Of a stretch of 64,000 nucleotides of DNA, positions 34,329 to 43,391 are shown piece after piece (position 1 is the first letter of the stretch; each line of letters starts with the position of its first letter). This DNA is from G963677445 sp963678275. GTDB lineage: Bacteria; Bacteroidota; Ignavibacteria; Ignavibacteriales; Melioribacteraceae. The stretch lies in assembly GCA_963678275.1 (NCBI GenBank), contig OY782765.1:1-64000 (forward strand), read 5' to 3'. Below the pieces are notes generated by a model. It did not search any database, had not been told where the DNA came from, and saw nothing but the letters and a program-made list of their open reading frames with translations. The position numbers and the translations under genes are program-made.

Positions 34329-37300
34329 TTATTTAATAAGGGACATTTTTTTGCTTTCGGTAAAGCTGGAACCATCTTTACCTTTGGCGATAATTGTGTA
34401 AATGTATGTCCCGCTTGAAAGCTGTCCGCCTGAGAAATTAACGGTATGGCGTCCCGCGTCATATTCACCTGTGTAATCTTCAATCACTTTCTGACCGAGA
34501 ATATCGAATACAGAGAGGGTAACATTCGCGTCAACCGGAAGAGAGAAACGGATGTTTGTCTCGGGGTTGAACGGATTCGGCCAGTTCTGCATAAGAGAAT
34601 AATCAGTCGGCACAGAGAAGGAGACTTCAACTACATCGGAATAGGTTTTTGATCCATCTTTTGAAATTCCGGCCATTCTGTAGAAATAGTTTCCGGCGGA
34701 AGCATATTTATCGGTATACCGGTAGTTTCCGCTGTTTCCTGTAGCTGAAAGCGCGTCAAGTTTCAGATAAGCCGAACCGTCATTACTTCTCTCAATTTCA
34801 TAATGTGAAATATCTTCTTCGCCTGAGGTTGTCCACATAAGAGTAACCATATTTTCAGTAATTTCGGCGTCAAGATTTGTATATTCCACCGAAACCGGAG
34901 TGAAGGAAGTTAACTCAAAATTAAGATTCTTTACAGCAGGATTGGTTATGACAAGTTCATTATTTCCCGCTCTGTATGTTCTGTTAATGATTGAACCATC
35001 AACAGCGTCAGTTATCTTGAGGCTCATTCCTTTCGGCTGAGTCCAGCTAAGGGTAAGTTCCGGATTTTCATCTTCATTTAATAAAGCAACATTATATTTG
35101 TATGTCGCTTCAGGTGAAGTTTCCATTTTAAAATCGGCGATAGTGGAAATTTCATCACTTATTCTGAACCTTACGTCAAAACCTGCCGGCGGCAGAGGAG
35201 GCAGTTCGGTTTCGCTGAATTCAGGATCGAATCCATCAGTTGCTTTTCTGTCAAAGCCAAATACAAGGTTTGTGGAAGAGTTTCTTGAATTAGAAACTCT
35301 CATTGTAATAAAGTTATCAGCTTTATATAGTCTGATATTTTTATCAGATTTTTTAGCGGGACCCGGGTTAAGATTCAGTGTTCCATCGCCGGAAGCTTTT
35401 ACCCAGTAGGCTTTTCCTTTATTAAGAGTATTCGCGAGAACGTAAAAATCGTCAAATCCGAACCACTGTGAAGCAATTAAACCCGCGGGTTCGGTTGTTA
35501 TATTTTCTACCGGAATATCTGAATTGAAAGGTCCGATAAGATTCCAGCCTTCATTAATTGTAATGTCGGAGGTTGGATTTTCACCGAAAACAGACACAAG
35601 TTCCGGTTGGGGGAATTTCAGCCAGTAACCAGCGCCGTTTGAAAGAACATCTTCCTGAACATATCCGTTATCAAATTTATACGCGGGAGAACTCGCGTTG
35701 GGGAAAAGAGTTGAAACCGACATATCATCGGCGTTCAGTGGAACGGATATCATATTCCAGTGCGCGGTGACATCAAACTGTGATGTCAGGTTATCGACCA
35801 CCTCAATATGGTTTTCTTTAGTAAGAGTACTTGGATTGCCGCCAATCGGTCCTTCCACAGTAAGAGAAACAGTGAAAACGCCAACTTCCTGATAAGTATG
35901 TTCCGGATTTGCTTCGGAGCTTGTATATCCATCGCCAAAATCCCACAGGTAAGTGGAGACGCCGTTTAGGCCGGGATAAGATTCGTCGCTAAACTGAACA
36001 GTCAGAGGATCGGTGCCGAAAGTAGGATAGGCGCTGAAATTAGCGATAGGAGTAGTGCTGACCTGGTAAGGAGATACATAAGTATTTACATTGCTGCCCC
36101 GGTTGTCGGTCCATACAGGATAAACCCAGCCGTTTCTTGCCGAGATCCCGATATAATCTCCCATATATCCGCCCGCGAGTCCCGGAATAGGAGAAGGAGT
36201 GAAAGCCACATCACTAACCTTAAAATCTTCCCAGGTTTCACCGGCATCCAGAGAGTTGGCGCAATAAACTTCAACCTGTGTTCCGCCGACATTACGGTCG
36301 TCATAAAAAACGACAGAAACAATTCCGGTAACCGGATCGACTGTTATCCAGGGGAAATAATGTTCATTGCCTAATCCCATCTCATCCTGATTAACTCTGA
36401 TTGGATCGGACCAGTTTTCACCTTCATCGGTCGATTTGATCAAATATATGTCGCGGTCGGAACCTGTATTTGTGCCGGGCACGCCAATATTGGTCCATAC
36501 TATATATAAATTTCCTCTGGAGCCTGTATTACTTATATCGCAGGCCATAACAGGGAATGAATTCACGCGCTGGTCTTTGGAGGTTTCACTTGATCTGATT
36601 CCCCTGATATTATTGATCGCTCTTATACCGGTGGAAAAAGTAACTCCGCCGTCGGAAGATTTCGCGAAACCGATAGCGTCTTCATCACTGAGAGAGCCGT
36701 CATAAATTGTCCAGCAGACATAAACCTGTCCTTCAGGACCGGTCTGAATATTTACACCCTGGTTGAGATAACCGGAAGCGGAGCCGGTGCTTACTACGAC
36801 AGGACCTTCCCATGTAGAACCATCATTTGCTGAACGTTTTAGTTCAACTTCATGATCATTGGAACCGCCGAAAGGTGTCCATGCGGCATAGAGGTTTCCT
36901 TCATAAGGGGAAGTCGGGCTGTTGTCAATCCACAGGTGGTTTTTGTCGAGAAGATCCCACCAGCCTGATGGAGGATTGGCGATCGTTACCTGCGACCAGG
37001 TTGTTCCCTGGTTGGTAGAAATGCCAATTCCCTGGCCTGAGTTATCCGCTATCTGACCGACATAATAATACCCGTTAAGGCCTATCGCCGCAGCCGGGTC
37101 ACCTGAGTTGCTGCCTCCGGCTCCCTGAACTTCACCATCCCATGTCAGGCCGGTATCAAATGAGTAAAAGTCATTCGCGCCATAAAGATTTCCGAGTGGA
37201 TATTGTGTTGAGTTATTGGAATTGAGCACGTTGGTCGGGTCTGAAGGATTAACAAATATTGAGTTTTCGCTCTGTGTTGTATTTGTTGCGTCTATTACGG

Positions 37301-37586
37301 GAACGTCCGGTGAGTTCTCAGATACAACAGATTCTGCGGAAATAGTAGTTCCGGTATATACAGCTTTATCAAGTTCCTGATTAGGCTGCACTTCAATATA
37401 TCCAAGTTTTGCCATTTTTTTCCAGTAACGCATATTATCAATTTCTATATTGATTTTTTCCATTTTAGCGTTACGATATCTGAATTTTTTTCTTTCTTCA
37501 ACCTGTTTTTGTTTATCCTGTCCATTTATCAGGATAGTCAGGGAAAGAAGGAGGATTAGGGAAAAGAGGAAACTGTTCTTTCTCAT
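34329..37586 (-). CDS. Secreted BNR/sialidase-like and PKD protein with T9SS sorting domain
   Basis: Exported protein of 1085 residues from the ATG at 37586, chosen for its signal peptide (MRKNSFLFSLILLLSLTILI) and an upstream AAAGGAA; the frame runs open 31 codons further. Order: signal peptide, a six-bladed-propeller-like region with repeated SxDxGxTW-type Asp boxes (STNQGTTW, SANDGSTW, SSDGGVTF, STDEGENW, SLDAGETW; about 130-480), a PKD domain (YLWDFGDGYTSSEANPEHTY), a ~150-residue WNLIG module shared with the second cargo protein, an FnIII-like region, and a C-terminal sorting domain (NWPNPFNPETNIRF). Probably secreted through the T9SS and attached to the cell surface. No catalytic sialidase residues are claimed. 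Confidence 0.9.
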   Translation of the reverse strand: MRKNSFLFSLILLLSLTILINGQDKQKQVEERKKFRYRNAKMEKINIEIDNMRYWKKMAKLGYIEVQPNQELDKAVYTGTTISAESVVSENSPDVPVIDATNTTQSENSIFVNPSDPTNVLNSNNSTQYPLGNLYGANDFYSFDTGLTWDGEVQGAGGSNSGDPAAAIGLNGYYYVGQIADNSGQGIGISTNQGTTWSQVTIANPPSGWWDLLDKNHLWIDNSPTSPYEGNLYAAWTPFGGSNDHEVELKRSANDGSTWEGPVVVSTGSASGYLNQGVNIQTGPEGQVYVCWTIYDGSLSDEDAIGFAKSSDGGVTFSTGIRAINNIRGIRSSETSKDQRVNSFPVMACDISNTGSRGNLYIVWTNIGVPGTNTGSDRDIYLIKSTDEGENWSDPIRVNQDEMGLGNEHYFPWITVDPVTGIVSVVFYDDRNVGGTQVEVYCANSLDAGETWEDFKVSDVAFTPSPIPGLAGGYMGDYIGISARNGWVYPVWTDNRGSNVNTYVSPYQVSTTPIANFSAYPTFGTDPLTVQFSDESYPGLNGVSTYLWDFGDGYTSSEANPEHTYQEVGVFTVSLTVEGPIGGNPSTLTKENHIEVVDNLTSQFDVTAHWNMISVPLNADDMSVSTLFPNASSPAYKFDNGYVQEDVLSNGAGYWLKFPQPELVSVFGENPTSDITINEGWNLIGPFNSDIPVENITTEPAGLIASQWFGFDDFYVLANTLNKGKAYWVKASGDGTLNLNPGPAKKSDKNIRLYKADNFITMRVSNSRNSSTNLVFGFDRKATDGFDPEFSETELPPLPPAGFDVRFRISDEISTIADFKMETSPEATYKYNVALLNEDENPELTLSWTQPKGMSLKITDAVDGSIINRTYRAGNNELVITNPAVKNLNFELTSFTPVSVEYTNLDAEITENMVTLMWTTSGEEDISHYEIERSNDGSAYLKLDALSATGNSGNYRYTDKYASAGNYFYRMAGISKDGSKTYSDVVEVSFSVPTDYSLMQNWPNPFNPETNIRFSLPVDANVTLSVFDILGQKVIEDYTGEYDAGRHTVNFSGGQLSSGTYIYTIIAKGKDGSSFTESKKMSLIK

Positions 37587-37770
37587 TGAGTGGTTCCTTT
37601 CGTTAATGATGTTATTGTGTGCGCTGCATCGCAAAATATTACGACATATAAAGTTCTGTAAAATATAAATATAATTCAAGAATAGGAAAAGAAATTAACA
37701 TTATTAACGCTTGAAACCGGAATTCGGTTCATTAAAAAGGAGGGTTCAGATGAGGCCTGAATTTACATAT

Positions 37771-38451
37771 TTAATTGTTTTCGGGATATTTAGCCACATA
37801 ATCATAAGCAAACCGCATGAATTCACTTAAATGGTTCAGACCCAGTTTCTGGATATGGGCGGAACGGTAAAAATCCACTGTCCTTTTGGACATTCTTAAT
37901 TCCTCCGCTATATCATTGCTTGTTTTTCCTGCCGCAACAAATCTTACGATTATCTCTTCCCTCTGAGAAAGTTCAAAATTCATAAGGTCATCAAAATTTG
38001 TAGCTTTCCCCTCAAATTTTTCACAGATTTCCTGCAGTTCATTTTCATTTACCTCGGGGCCAAAATATTTATTACCCTCATAGACAGTCCTTATGGCAAG
38101 ATAAAGTTCGCCTTCAAGTATATTTTTATTTATCAGTCCCAGCCCGCCTGCTTTATGGGCATGATAGATATATTCCTCGCCATCATTCATAGATAAGAAG
38201 AGGGCTCTGGCGAGAGGATCTTTTTCAATGATCTTTTTTAAAGCCTGTGTGCCTGTAAGTTTTGGCATGGAAATATCGAGAAGAATAATATCGGGCCGTA
38301 ATCTGAAATATTTTTCAACCAGGTCGGCGCCATCTTCCGCTTCACCAATTACAAAGAGTTCTTTATCTTCGTTTAATACTTTTAATAAACCGGTTCTGAA
38401 AAGTTTGTGATCATCAGCCACAAGAACTTTTATTCTTCTGGATTGTGCCAT
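37771..38451 (-). CDS. NarL/FixJ-type two-component response regulator
   Basis: DNA-binding response regulator of 226 residues. Seen: receiver domain with acidic pair VADDHKLFR, phospho-acceptor aspartate in DIILLDISMPKLTG (about residue 56), LFLSMNDGEEY and lysine in LINKN, and a C-terminal LuxR-type helix-turn-helix (LSQREEIIVRFVAAGKTSND then MSKRTVDFYRSAHIQKL). No sensor kinase lies beside it, so the partner is encoded elsewhere. It follows the PAP2 gene by 74 bases on the same strand. Confidence 0.93.
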   Translation of the reverse strand: MAQSRRIKVLVADDHKLFRTGLLKVLNEDKELFVIGEAEDGADLVEKYFRLRPDIILLDISMPKLTGTQALKKIIEKDPLARALFLSMNDGEEYIYHAHKAGGLGLINKNILEGELYLAIRTVYEGNKYFGPEVNENELQEICEKFEGKATNFDDLMNFELSQREEIIVRFVAAGKTSNDIAEELRMSKRTVDFYRSAHIQKLGLNHLSEFMRFAYDYVAKYPENN

Positions 38452-38525
38452 AATATTTTATTTGTTTTTTGACATTTATAATATATGAAAAGAGAATGCC
38501 TTTTTCACATATTTTGGTTTAAGCA

Positions 38526-39293
38526 TCAGTTCAATGGAAAGTTTAGACGCAGTAAGGGGGTTGGCGGTTCATTTATCAGCGCAAATCTGTCATCATGAAG
38601 TGACGCGACATGTTTCGCGATAAAATAACCTGCCGCGGCGCCGAAAAATACATCCGAAAGCCAGTGCCTGTCATGGTAAATTCTTGAAATTCCTGTAATT
38701 ACCGCGGGGATGTAATAAACAACCCTGAGCAGAGTGTTATCACTGTTTTCCGCCATAACGGTTGAAAGTGAAAAGGCCAGGCATGTATGGCCCGAGTTAA
38801 AAGACATATAAGGAGTTCCCCTGAACGATAAGGGAGAAAAACTGAAAGCCCCTTCATTTTTGAATGGCCGGGTGCGGCCAAAGCTGAATTTTATCAAACC
38901 TGTTACGGTGACTGAATAAACGAATGCCTGGGATATTTCATAACCGAGTTTTTTATTCGCGTCATTTCCGGTTGAAATGCCATGAATTATAAACGCGGCT
39001 CCCGCGAGGGCCGATGTAAGGGGCTCCCCGTAGTAAGTCCCGAACTTCATCAGCAGCATATCATCATTTTTTTTCCGGAAATCCTGCGCGCTTTTTTTTA
39101 CATATTCATCAGCGAACATCAGGGAATAAGCTCCGGCCGAGATACCCGCTAATATCGCGTAATCTCCAGCGTTCCATTTTAGAGGAAGCTCAACGAACCG
39201 GGATGTTTCATCTCCAAACTGCTTAAGATCATACTTATATTGCGCGGACAGATTTGTCGCGATCAGAATAATAATTATAAATCTTAACAGCAT
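38526..39293 (-). CDS. PAP2-superfamily phosphatase, exported
   Basis: Protein of 255 residues with an N-terminal signal or membrane segment (about 1-17). Seen: the three PAP2 acid phosphatase motifs, KFSFGRTRPF (KxxxxxxRP), FNSGHT (PSGH variant with phenylalanine-asparagine before SGH) and SRIYHDRHWLSDVFFGA (SRxxxxxHxxxD). Acts on lipid phosphates or pyrophosphates in the periplasm or outer membrane; examples include undecaprenyl pyrophosphate phosphatase and LpxE/LpxF. Which substrate is used cannot be read from the sequence. Confidence 0.9.
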   Translation of the reverse strand: MLLRFIIIILIATNLSAQYKYDLKQFGDETSRFVELPLKWNAGDYAILAGISAGAYSLMFADEYVKKSAQDFRKKNDDMLLMKFGTYYGEPLTSALAGAAFIIHGISTGNDANKKLGYEISQAFVYSVTVTGLIKFSFGRTRPFKNEGAFSFSPLSFRGTPYMSFNSGHTCLAFSLSTVMAENSDNTLLRVVYYIPAVITGISRIYHDRHWLSDVFFGAAAGYFIAKHVASLHDDRFALINEPPTPLLRLNFPLN

Positions 39294-39430
39294 TGTTATC
39301 CAAAATTGTTATCGGGACTACGCAAATATAATTTCCTCAATGAAAATATGTGGAATTATTTAAATAATTTACAACCTTTTTATAAAAACAGCGGTCTAAA
39401 GAATAAAACCACGAAAAAACAGGTGTAAAT

Positions 39431-40336
39431 ATGTCAGTATTAAACAGATTAAAAATTGCGATATTTATAATATTTCTCTTTGCTGTATCAACAGGCGCGA
39501 GATCACTTAAAGTTCTCGAAGAAAAAAATATCCCCGTATCACCGGGTGAAAAGTTACATGTGGAAGCCTCTTCGGGTGATGTAAAAATTGTTTCATGGGA
39601 TAAAAATGAAGTCTACGTAAAAATAATGGGAAATAAAAAAGCGGCTTCGAAAATGGAGTTCTCCATAGAAAAAACATCGGGTGGTGTAGAAGTAATTTGT
39701 GAGAAGGAAGGCGCGGGCTGGGGTGACTGGTTCAGCGGCATAAGTCTGAAACTTGAGATAAAAGTGCCGAGGCAGTTTGATACAAAAATCATGACATCCG
39801 GCGGCGATTTAATGATCTTTGATGTAGAAGGTAAAAGCGGATTAAAAACATCAGGAGGTGATATAAAAATCGAAGATTGCGCCGGACTGCTTGAAGCTGT
39901 CACTTCCGGAGGTGATATTATTCTCAGAGAGCATTCCGGAGATATTTCCCTTTATACTTCGGGTGGCGATATAAGCGCGAAAAACGCGCTTGGAAAACTT
40001 ACCGCGAAAACCTCGGGCGGTGATATTGATCTTGTCCAGGGAGGGGGAGAGGTTCTGGCGAAAACCTCCGGCGGCGATATTGAACTGAGAATAACAGGCG
40101 ACAATGACGGCATTGAGCTGAAAACCTCGGGGGGTGATATTGATGTTTTCGCGAAAGAAGGATTAAAGGCCGATCTTGAGCTTGATTCTTCCGGCGGTGA
40201 TGTGGAATGTGATTACCCGGGAACCAGCGCCAGCAAGGTGAAATCAGGTTACATAAGAGCAAAACTTAATGGCGGCGGCCCGATGATTGAATGCCGCACT
40301 TCCGGCGGTGATGTTACTTTTAAAGAAGTGATGTAG
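39431..40336 (+). CDS. DUF4097-family beta-repeat protein
   Basis: Exported protein of 301 residues with a signal peptide (cleavage near residue 22, ...TGARS). From residue ~45 it is a stack of short beta-repeats, each centred on TSGGD or SSGGD followed by alternating hydrophobic residues (about ten copies, spaced 15-25 residues). This predicts a right-handed beta-solenoid as in DUF4097/DUF4098 proteins, some of which are called putative adhesins. Function unknown. Transcribed divergently from the PAP2 gene; a strong terminator follows. Confidence 0.88.
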   Translation: MSVLNRLKIAIFIIFLFAVSTGARSLKVLEEKNIPVSPGEKLHVEASSGDVKIVSWDKNEVYVKIMGNKKAASKMEFSIEKTSGGVEVICEKEGAGWGDWFSGISLKLEIKVPRQFDTKIMTSGGDLMIFDVEGKSGLKTSGGDIKIEDCAGLLEAVTSGGDIILREHSGDISLYTSGGDISAKNALGKLTAKTSGGDIDLVQGGGEVLAKTSGGDIELRITGDNDGIELKTSGGDIDVFAKEGLKADLELDSSGGDVECDYPGTSASKVKSGYIRAKLNGGGPMIECRTSGGDVTFKEVM

Positions 40337-40387
40337 TAAAAACCTGAAAATAATACTATCCTGAACGGATAAAAATAATTATAAAAA

Positions 40388-40426
40388 AAGGTGAGCCAGG
40401 ATTGTTTTTGAGCTCACCTTTTTTTT
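40388..40426 (+). terminator. Rho-independent terminator after the DUF4097 gene
   Basis: Perfect 9-bp stem AAGGTGAGC (40388-40396) with GCTCACCTT (40412-40420), 15-nt loop, T-run 40419-40426. A preceding A-run gives some activity in the reverse direction. Confidence 0.92.
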
Positions 40427-40581
40427 GCGACAGCGCAATCTGTCGGGCCGGATTAGAGGGAGTAAGTCTGATAATTTATTGTGAACTGTTAAAATGGCAT
40501 TATACACAGAAGATTAATAAAAATATTGAATGAGATATTTGAATATTTTGTATAGTCTACTGAAGAAAAGGAAAATTTGTT

Positions 40582-40769
40582 GCAAATATTGTAAATCCCC
40601 TTCTGGGATTATTAAAAAAAACCTCCCATTTTTGCTACAATAATCGAACCTCTACAAGGTTCTTTTAAAATACCGCATTGTAGATGGGGGGATTTTTGCG
40701 GAACGTCCTCATGGGGTAGAAATATGCGAAATATTGAAATACAAATCCCTGCTGGGGATTTACAAATTA
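40582..40769. repeat. Nested palindromic element with terminal inverted repeats
   Basis: Ends are imperfect inverted repeats of about 28 bp (GTAAATCCCC at 40591-40600 against GGGGATTTAC at 40753-40762). Inside are nested stems: CCTCCCAT 40622-40629 with ATGGGGGG 40684-40691 (one wobble), CTACAAT 40635-40641 with ATTGTAG 40677-40683, and GAACCT 40646-40651 with AGGTTC 40657-40662 around loop CTACA. Could be a MITE or REP-like element, or encode a structured RNA. Confidence 0.65.
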
Positions 40770-41168
40770 TTGGATGACAAATAAATGTAAACAATCTTGT
40801 TATCTTTATGAATCTGCAACAGCCTGCCGCGGCGGATTATTCTTCATTGACAGGGGAGGACTTTCTTCGAGTTACTCAATTACCTGTTTCTTCTGGTTTA
40901 GCCGGTTTATGAATTGTGCCCTCCTTTGCCAAAAAGCGGCTTCGGCGGGTAAAAATGGTAAATTGAAAACTTAGAAGCCGGTTGATAGAGGAGGGTAACT
41001 TGTCCCTAAATAAATGACTGGTATTTTATCTCCCTGTTGATTTAATTTTATCTTAAAATTGATTCCTTTATCCTGTATTGGAAATATGGACGATTTTGGG
41101 TAATTTAAATGTTTAATTTTTTCGATTTTTCAGGGGTTTGACTCTGATGCAGAACAGGAGGAGAAAAT

Positions 41169-42404
41169 TTGTACAGAATAATTCATGTTCTTTTGCTGCT
41201 GATCCCGGCGGCGTTATTGGGCTCAGGGATAAATATTAAAAGTCTTCAGGTATATGGGGGCGCCGATCAAAGATATTTCCCGATCATTGAAAACCTTGTA
41301 AACGGAACTGCGGAAATTGTAATAGAGTTCGACATTGAAGCTCAGTTTAATCCCGATCTTAATATTCAGTTTTATTATTGCGCTGACAAATGGAGACCGG
41401 TGGAAAATAATCTGCTTTCCACAAGGGGAAAGGATGTAATGTATAATATAAACATTACCAGAGTTCCGGGGCATATAAAGGGTATCGATTTTCATTACAG
41501 GGGAGCGTTTCCGAATGAAAAAGTGCAGTTCCCTTATTCAGGCAAATGGATATTCCGTGTATTCAACCCATTTGAAAGGGATAAAATTCTTGCCGAAGGG
41601 AAGTTTTTTGTTATTAATCCTGTTGTGCCTCTTGAGGCAGAACTTAAAAAATCCAATATCGAGAACCGTGTAAGCAATCCCGCCGCGCTGGGACGCGCTC
41701 ACAGGCTGAAAGTTGAGTTTAATCTGCCGGATGAAATGGTCTCTTCCCGTGTGAAATTTGTGGAGATAATAAAAAACCGGGAGATAAATAATCCTCTAAG
41801 AATAACACGTGACAATTTCGAGGAGAACAGGTTCTTTGAATGGGACGGGTCAAACAGCTTTTCTTTTCAGATCAATGATCTGCGTCCGGGCAATGAATAC
41901 CGAATCGCTGACCTGAGGGATATTAATAAATACAAAACGCCTGATACGAAAGCTCATTTTGAGGGGGTGGAAACATCACGTTTTTTTAAGAAAGGCCGGA
42001 GGGATAACAAGGGAGGTTCTCTGTTATTGCCATTTGAAAATGATTATGCCGAATATATGAATGTTATGTTTTCGATCAGGCCGGAGGAAAAATTTAAACG
42101 AGATATTGTTTTAACCGGGGCATTCAACGACTGGGAGATAAATTCTGATTACATAATGTATTACAATGACGGGCTATATTATCTGCCGGTCGAACTGAAA
42201 AGAGGCGTCTATGACTACAGCTATGTCGCTGTTGACCTGGAGGGGGACAAAATTTTAAATCCCGATTACCTGGAACTTGAAGGTAATTACTGGGAAACAG
42301 ACAATGACTACAGAGTATTCCTTTATTATGAGGATGTCGATAAAGGAGTATATACTAAAATAATTGGTTACAAACTTATCAGAAGCGGAGAAATAATCAG
42401 ATGA
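41169..42404 (+). CDS. Type IX secretion system plug protein (DUF5103)
   Basis: Exported protein of 411 residues with a signal peptide (about 1-19). The N-terminal region (LQVYGGADQRYFPIIE, IQFYYCADKWRPVENN, FHYRGAFPNEKVQFPYSGKW) is the DUF5103/T9SS plug first domain. The C-terminal third (about 300-400, LTGAFNDWEINSDYIMYYNDGLY) resembles a carbohydrate-binding-like beta-sandwich. In Flavobacterium the homologous Plug closes the periplasmic side of the SprA translocon; SprA itself is at the end of this window. The TTG start at 41169 is well supported by AGGAGGA six bases upstream. It overlaps the next gene by four bases (ATGA). Confidence 0.88.
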   Translation: MYRIIHVLLLLIPAALLGSGINIKSLQVYGGADQRYFPIIENLVNGTAEIVIEFDIEAQFNPDLNIQFYYCADKWRPVENNLLSTRGKDVMYNINITRVPGHIKGIDFHYRGAFPNEKVQFPYSGKWIFRVFNPFERDKILAEGKFFVINPVVPLEAELKKSNIENRVSNPAALGRAHRLKVEFNLPDEMVSSRVKFVEIIKNREINNPLRITRDNFEENRFFEWDGSNSFSFQINDLRPGNEYRIADLRDINKYKTPDTKAHFEGVETSRFFKKGRRDNKGGSLLLPFENDYAEYMNVMFSIRPEEKFKRDIVLTGAFNDWEINSDYIMYYNDGLYYLPVELKRGVYDYSYVAVDLEGDKILNPDYLELEGNYWETDNDYRVFLYYEDVDKGVYTKIIGYKLIRSGEIIR

Positions 42405-43381
42405 TCAAAACCGGAGTTATCGGAACAGGACACCTTGGAAAGTTTCACACTAAATTTTTTAAGGAAAATCAGAAATCGGAATTGATTGGAGTATATGATC
42501 TTGATGGTGAAAGATCTGCCGAAATAGCGGCCGAATTTGAAACTAAAAGTTTTCAGACAGTTGATGAATTGCTGGAGAATACTGACGCGGTTTCTATTGT
42601 TACCTCTACAAGTTCACATTATGAAATAGCGAAAATGGCTCTTGAAAAGGGCAAACATATTTTAATAGAAAAACCGATTACAACTACTGTTGAAGAAGCA
42701 AAAGAGTTAATTAAAATAGCGAAAGAAAAAAATCTTGTTCTTCAGGTAGGGCATATCGAAAGATTCAATCCCGCGGTTGTCGCGCTGGACAAAATGCCGC
42801 TTGAGCCAAAGTTTATCCAGACAGACAGACTCGCGCCATTTTCACCAAGAGCCACTGATGTAGCGGTTGTGCTCGATTTGATGATACATGATATTGATAT
42901 CATTTTGAGTCTGATTAAAAGTCCCATTAAAAGTGTGAGCGCCAGTGGTGTTGATGTTGTTTCTGAAAACATCGATATAGCGAACGCGAGGCTGGAATTT
43001 GAAAACGGCGCTGTGGCAAATGTGACCGCGAGTCGGATATCGATGAAGAAAATGAGAAAAATGAGAATTTTCCAGAAGGACGCTTATATTTCGATTGATT
43101 TCGGCACCGGAGAATCGGAAATTTACCGCCTTATCGATTCCGAAGCTTCGGGCAACGGATTTTCTCCTTTACTGGAAATGGGCGTCGGCGATAAAAAGAA
43201 AAAGATCATTTTTGAAAAACCGAAAAAAATTGAGCTCAATTCTCTCAAACATGAAATCGATCTTTTCATTGATTGTATTCTCAATGAAGAAGAACCGGTT
43301 GTAACAGGAGAAGATGGAATGAGAGCCCTTGAGGTTGCCGACATAGTGATCCGCAAAATTGAAGAAAGCAGACCCAAATAA
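42401..43381 (+). CDS. Gfo/Idh/MocA-family oxidoreductase
   Basis: NAD(P)-dependent sugar or cyclitol oxidoreductase of 326 residues. Seen: N-terminal Rossmann motif GVIGTGHLGKFH, the HILIEKPITTT catalytic lysine motif (EKP), VGHIERFNPAV, and MIHDIDIILSL carrying the conserved aspartate and histidine. In Bacteroidota such genes often sit with lipid A or LPS-sugar genes; here it lies between the T9SS plug and a ROK kinase in the same run as lptD. Substrate unknown. Confidence 0.92.
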   Translation: MIKTGVIGTGHLGKFHTKFFKENQKSELIGVYDLDGERSAEIAAEFETKSFQTVDELLENTDAVSIVTSTSSHYEIAKMALEKGKHILIEKPITTTVEEAKELIKIAKEKNLVLQVGHIERFNPAVVALDKMPLEPKFIQTDRLAPFSPRATDVAVVLDLMIHDIDIILSLIKSPIKSVSASGVDVVSENIDIANARLEFENGAVANVTASRISMKKMRKMRIFQKDAYISIDFGTGESEIYRLIDSEASGNGFSPLLEMGVGDKKKKIIFEKPKKIELNSLKHEIDLFIDCILNEEEPVVTGEDGMRALEVADIVIRKIEESRPK

Positions 43382-43391
43382 AGGAGCATTT

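Larger units (their letters stand above)
40337..41168. other. Intergenic region: terminator, nested palindrome, decayed repeat
   Basis: No gene supported. It contains the terminator at 40388-40426, a nested inverted-repeat element at 40582-40769, a decayed copy E of the composite repeat (about 40850-40950, recognisable by GGGGAGGACTT and TTCTGGTTTAG), and, at the far end, the AGGAGGA ribosome-binding site of the plug gene at 41156-41162. Confidence 0.7.
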
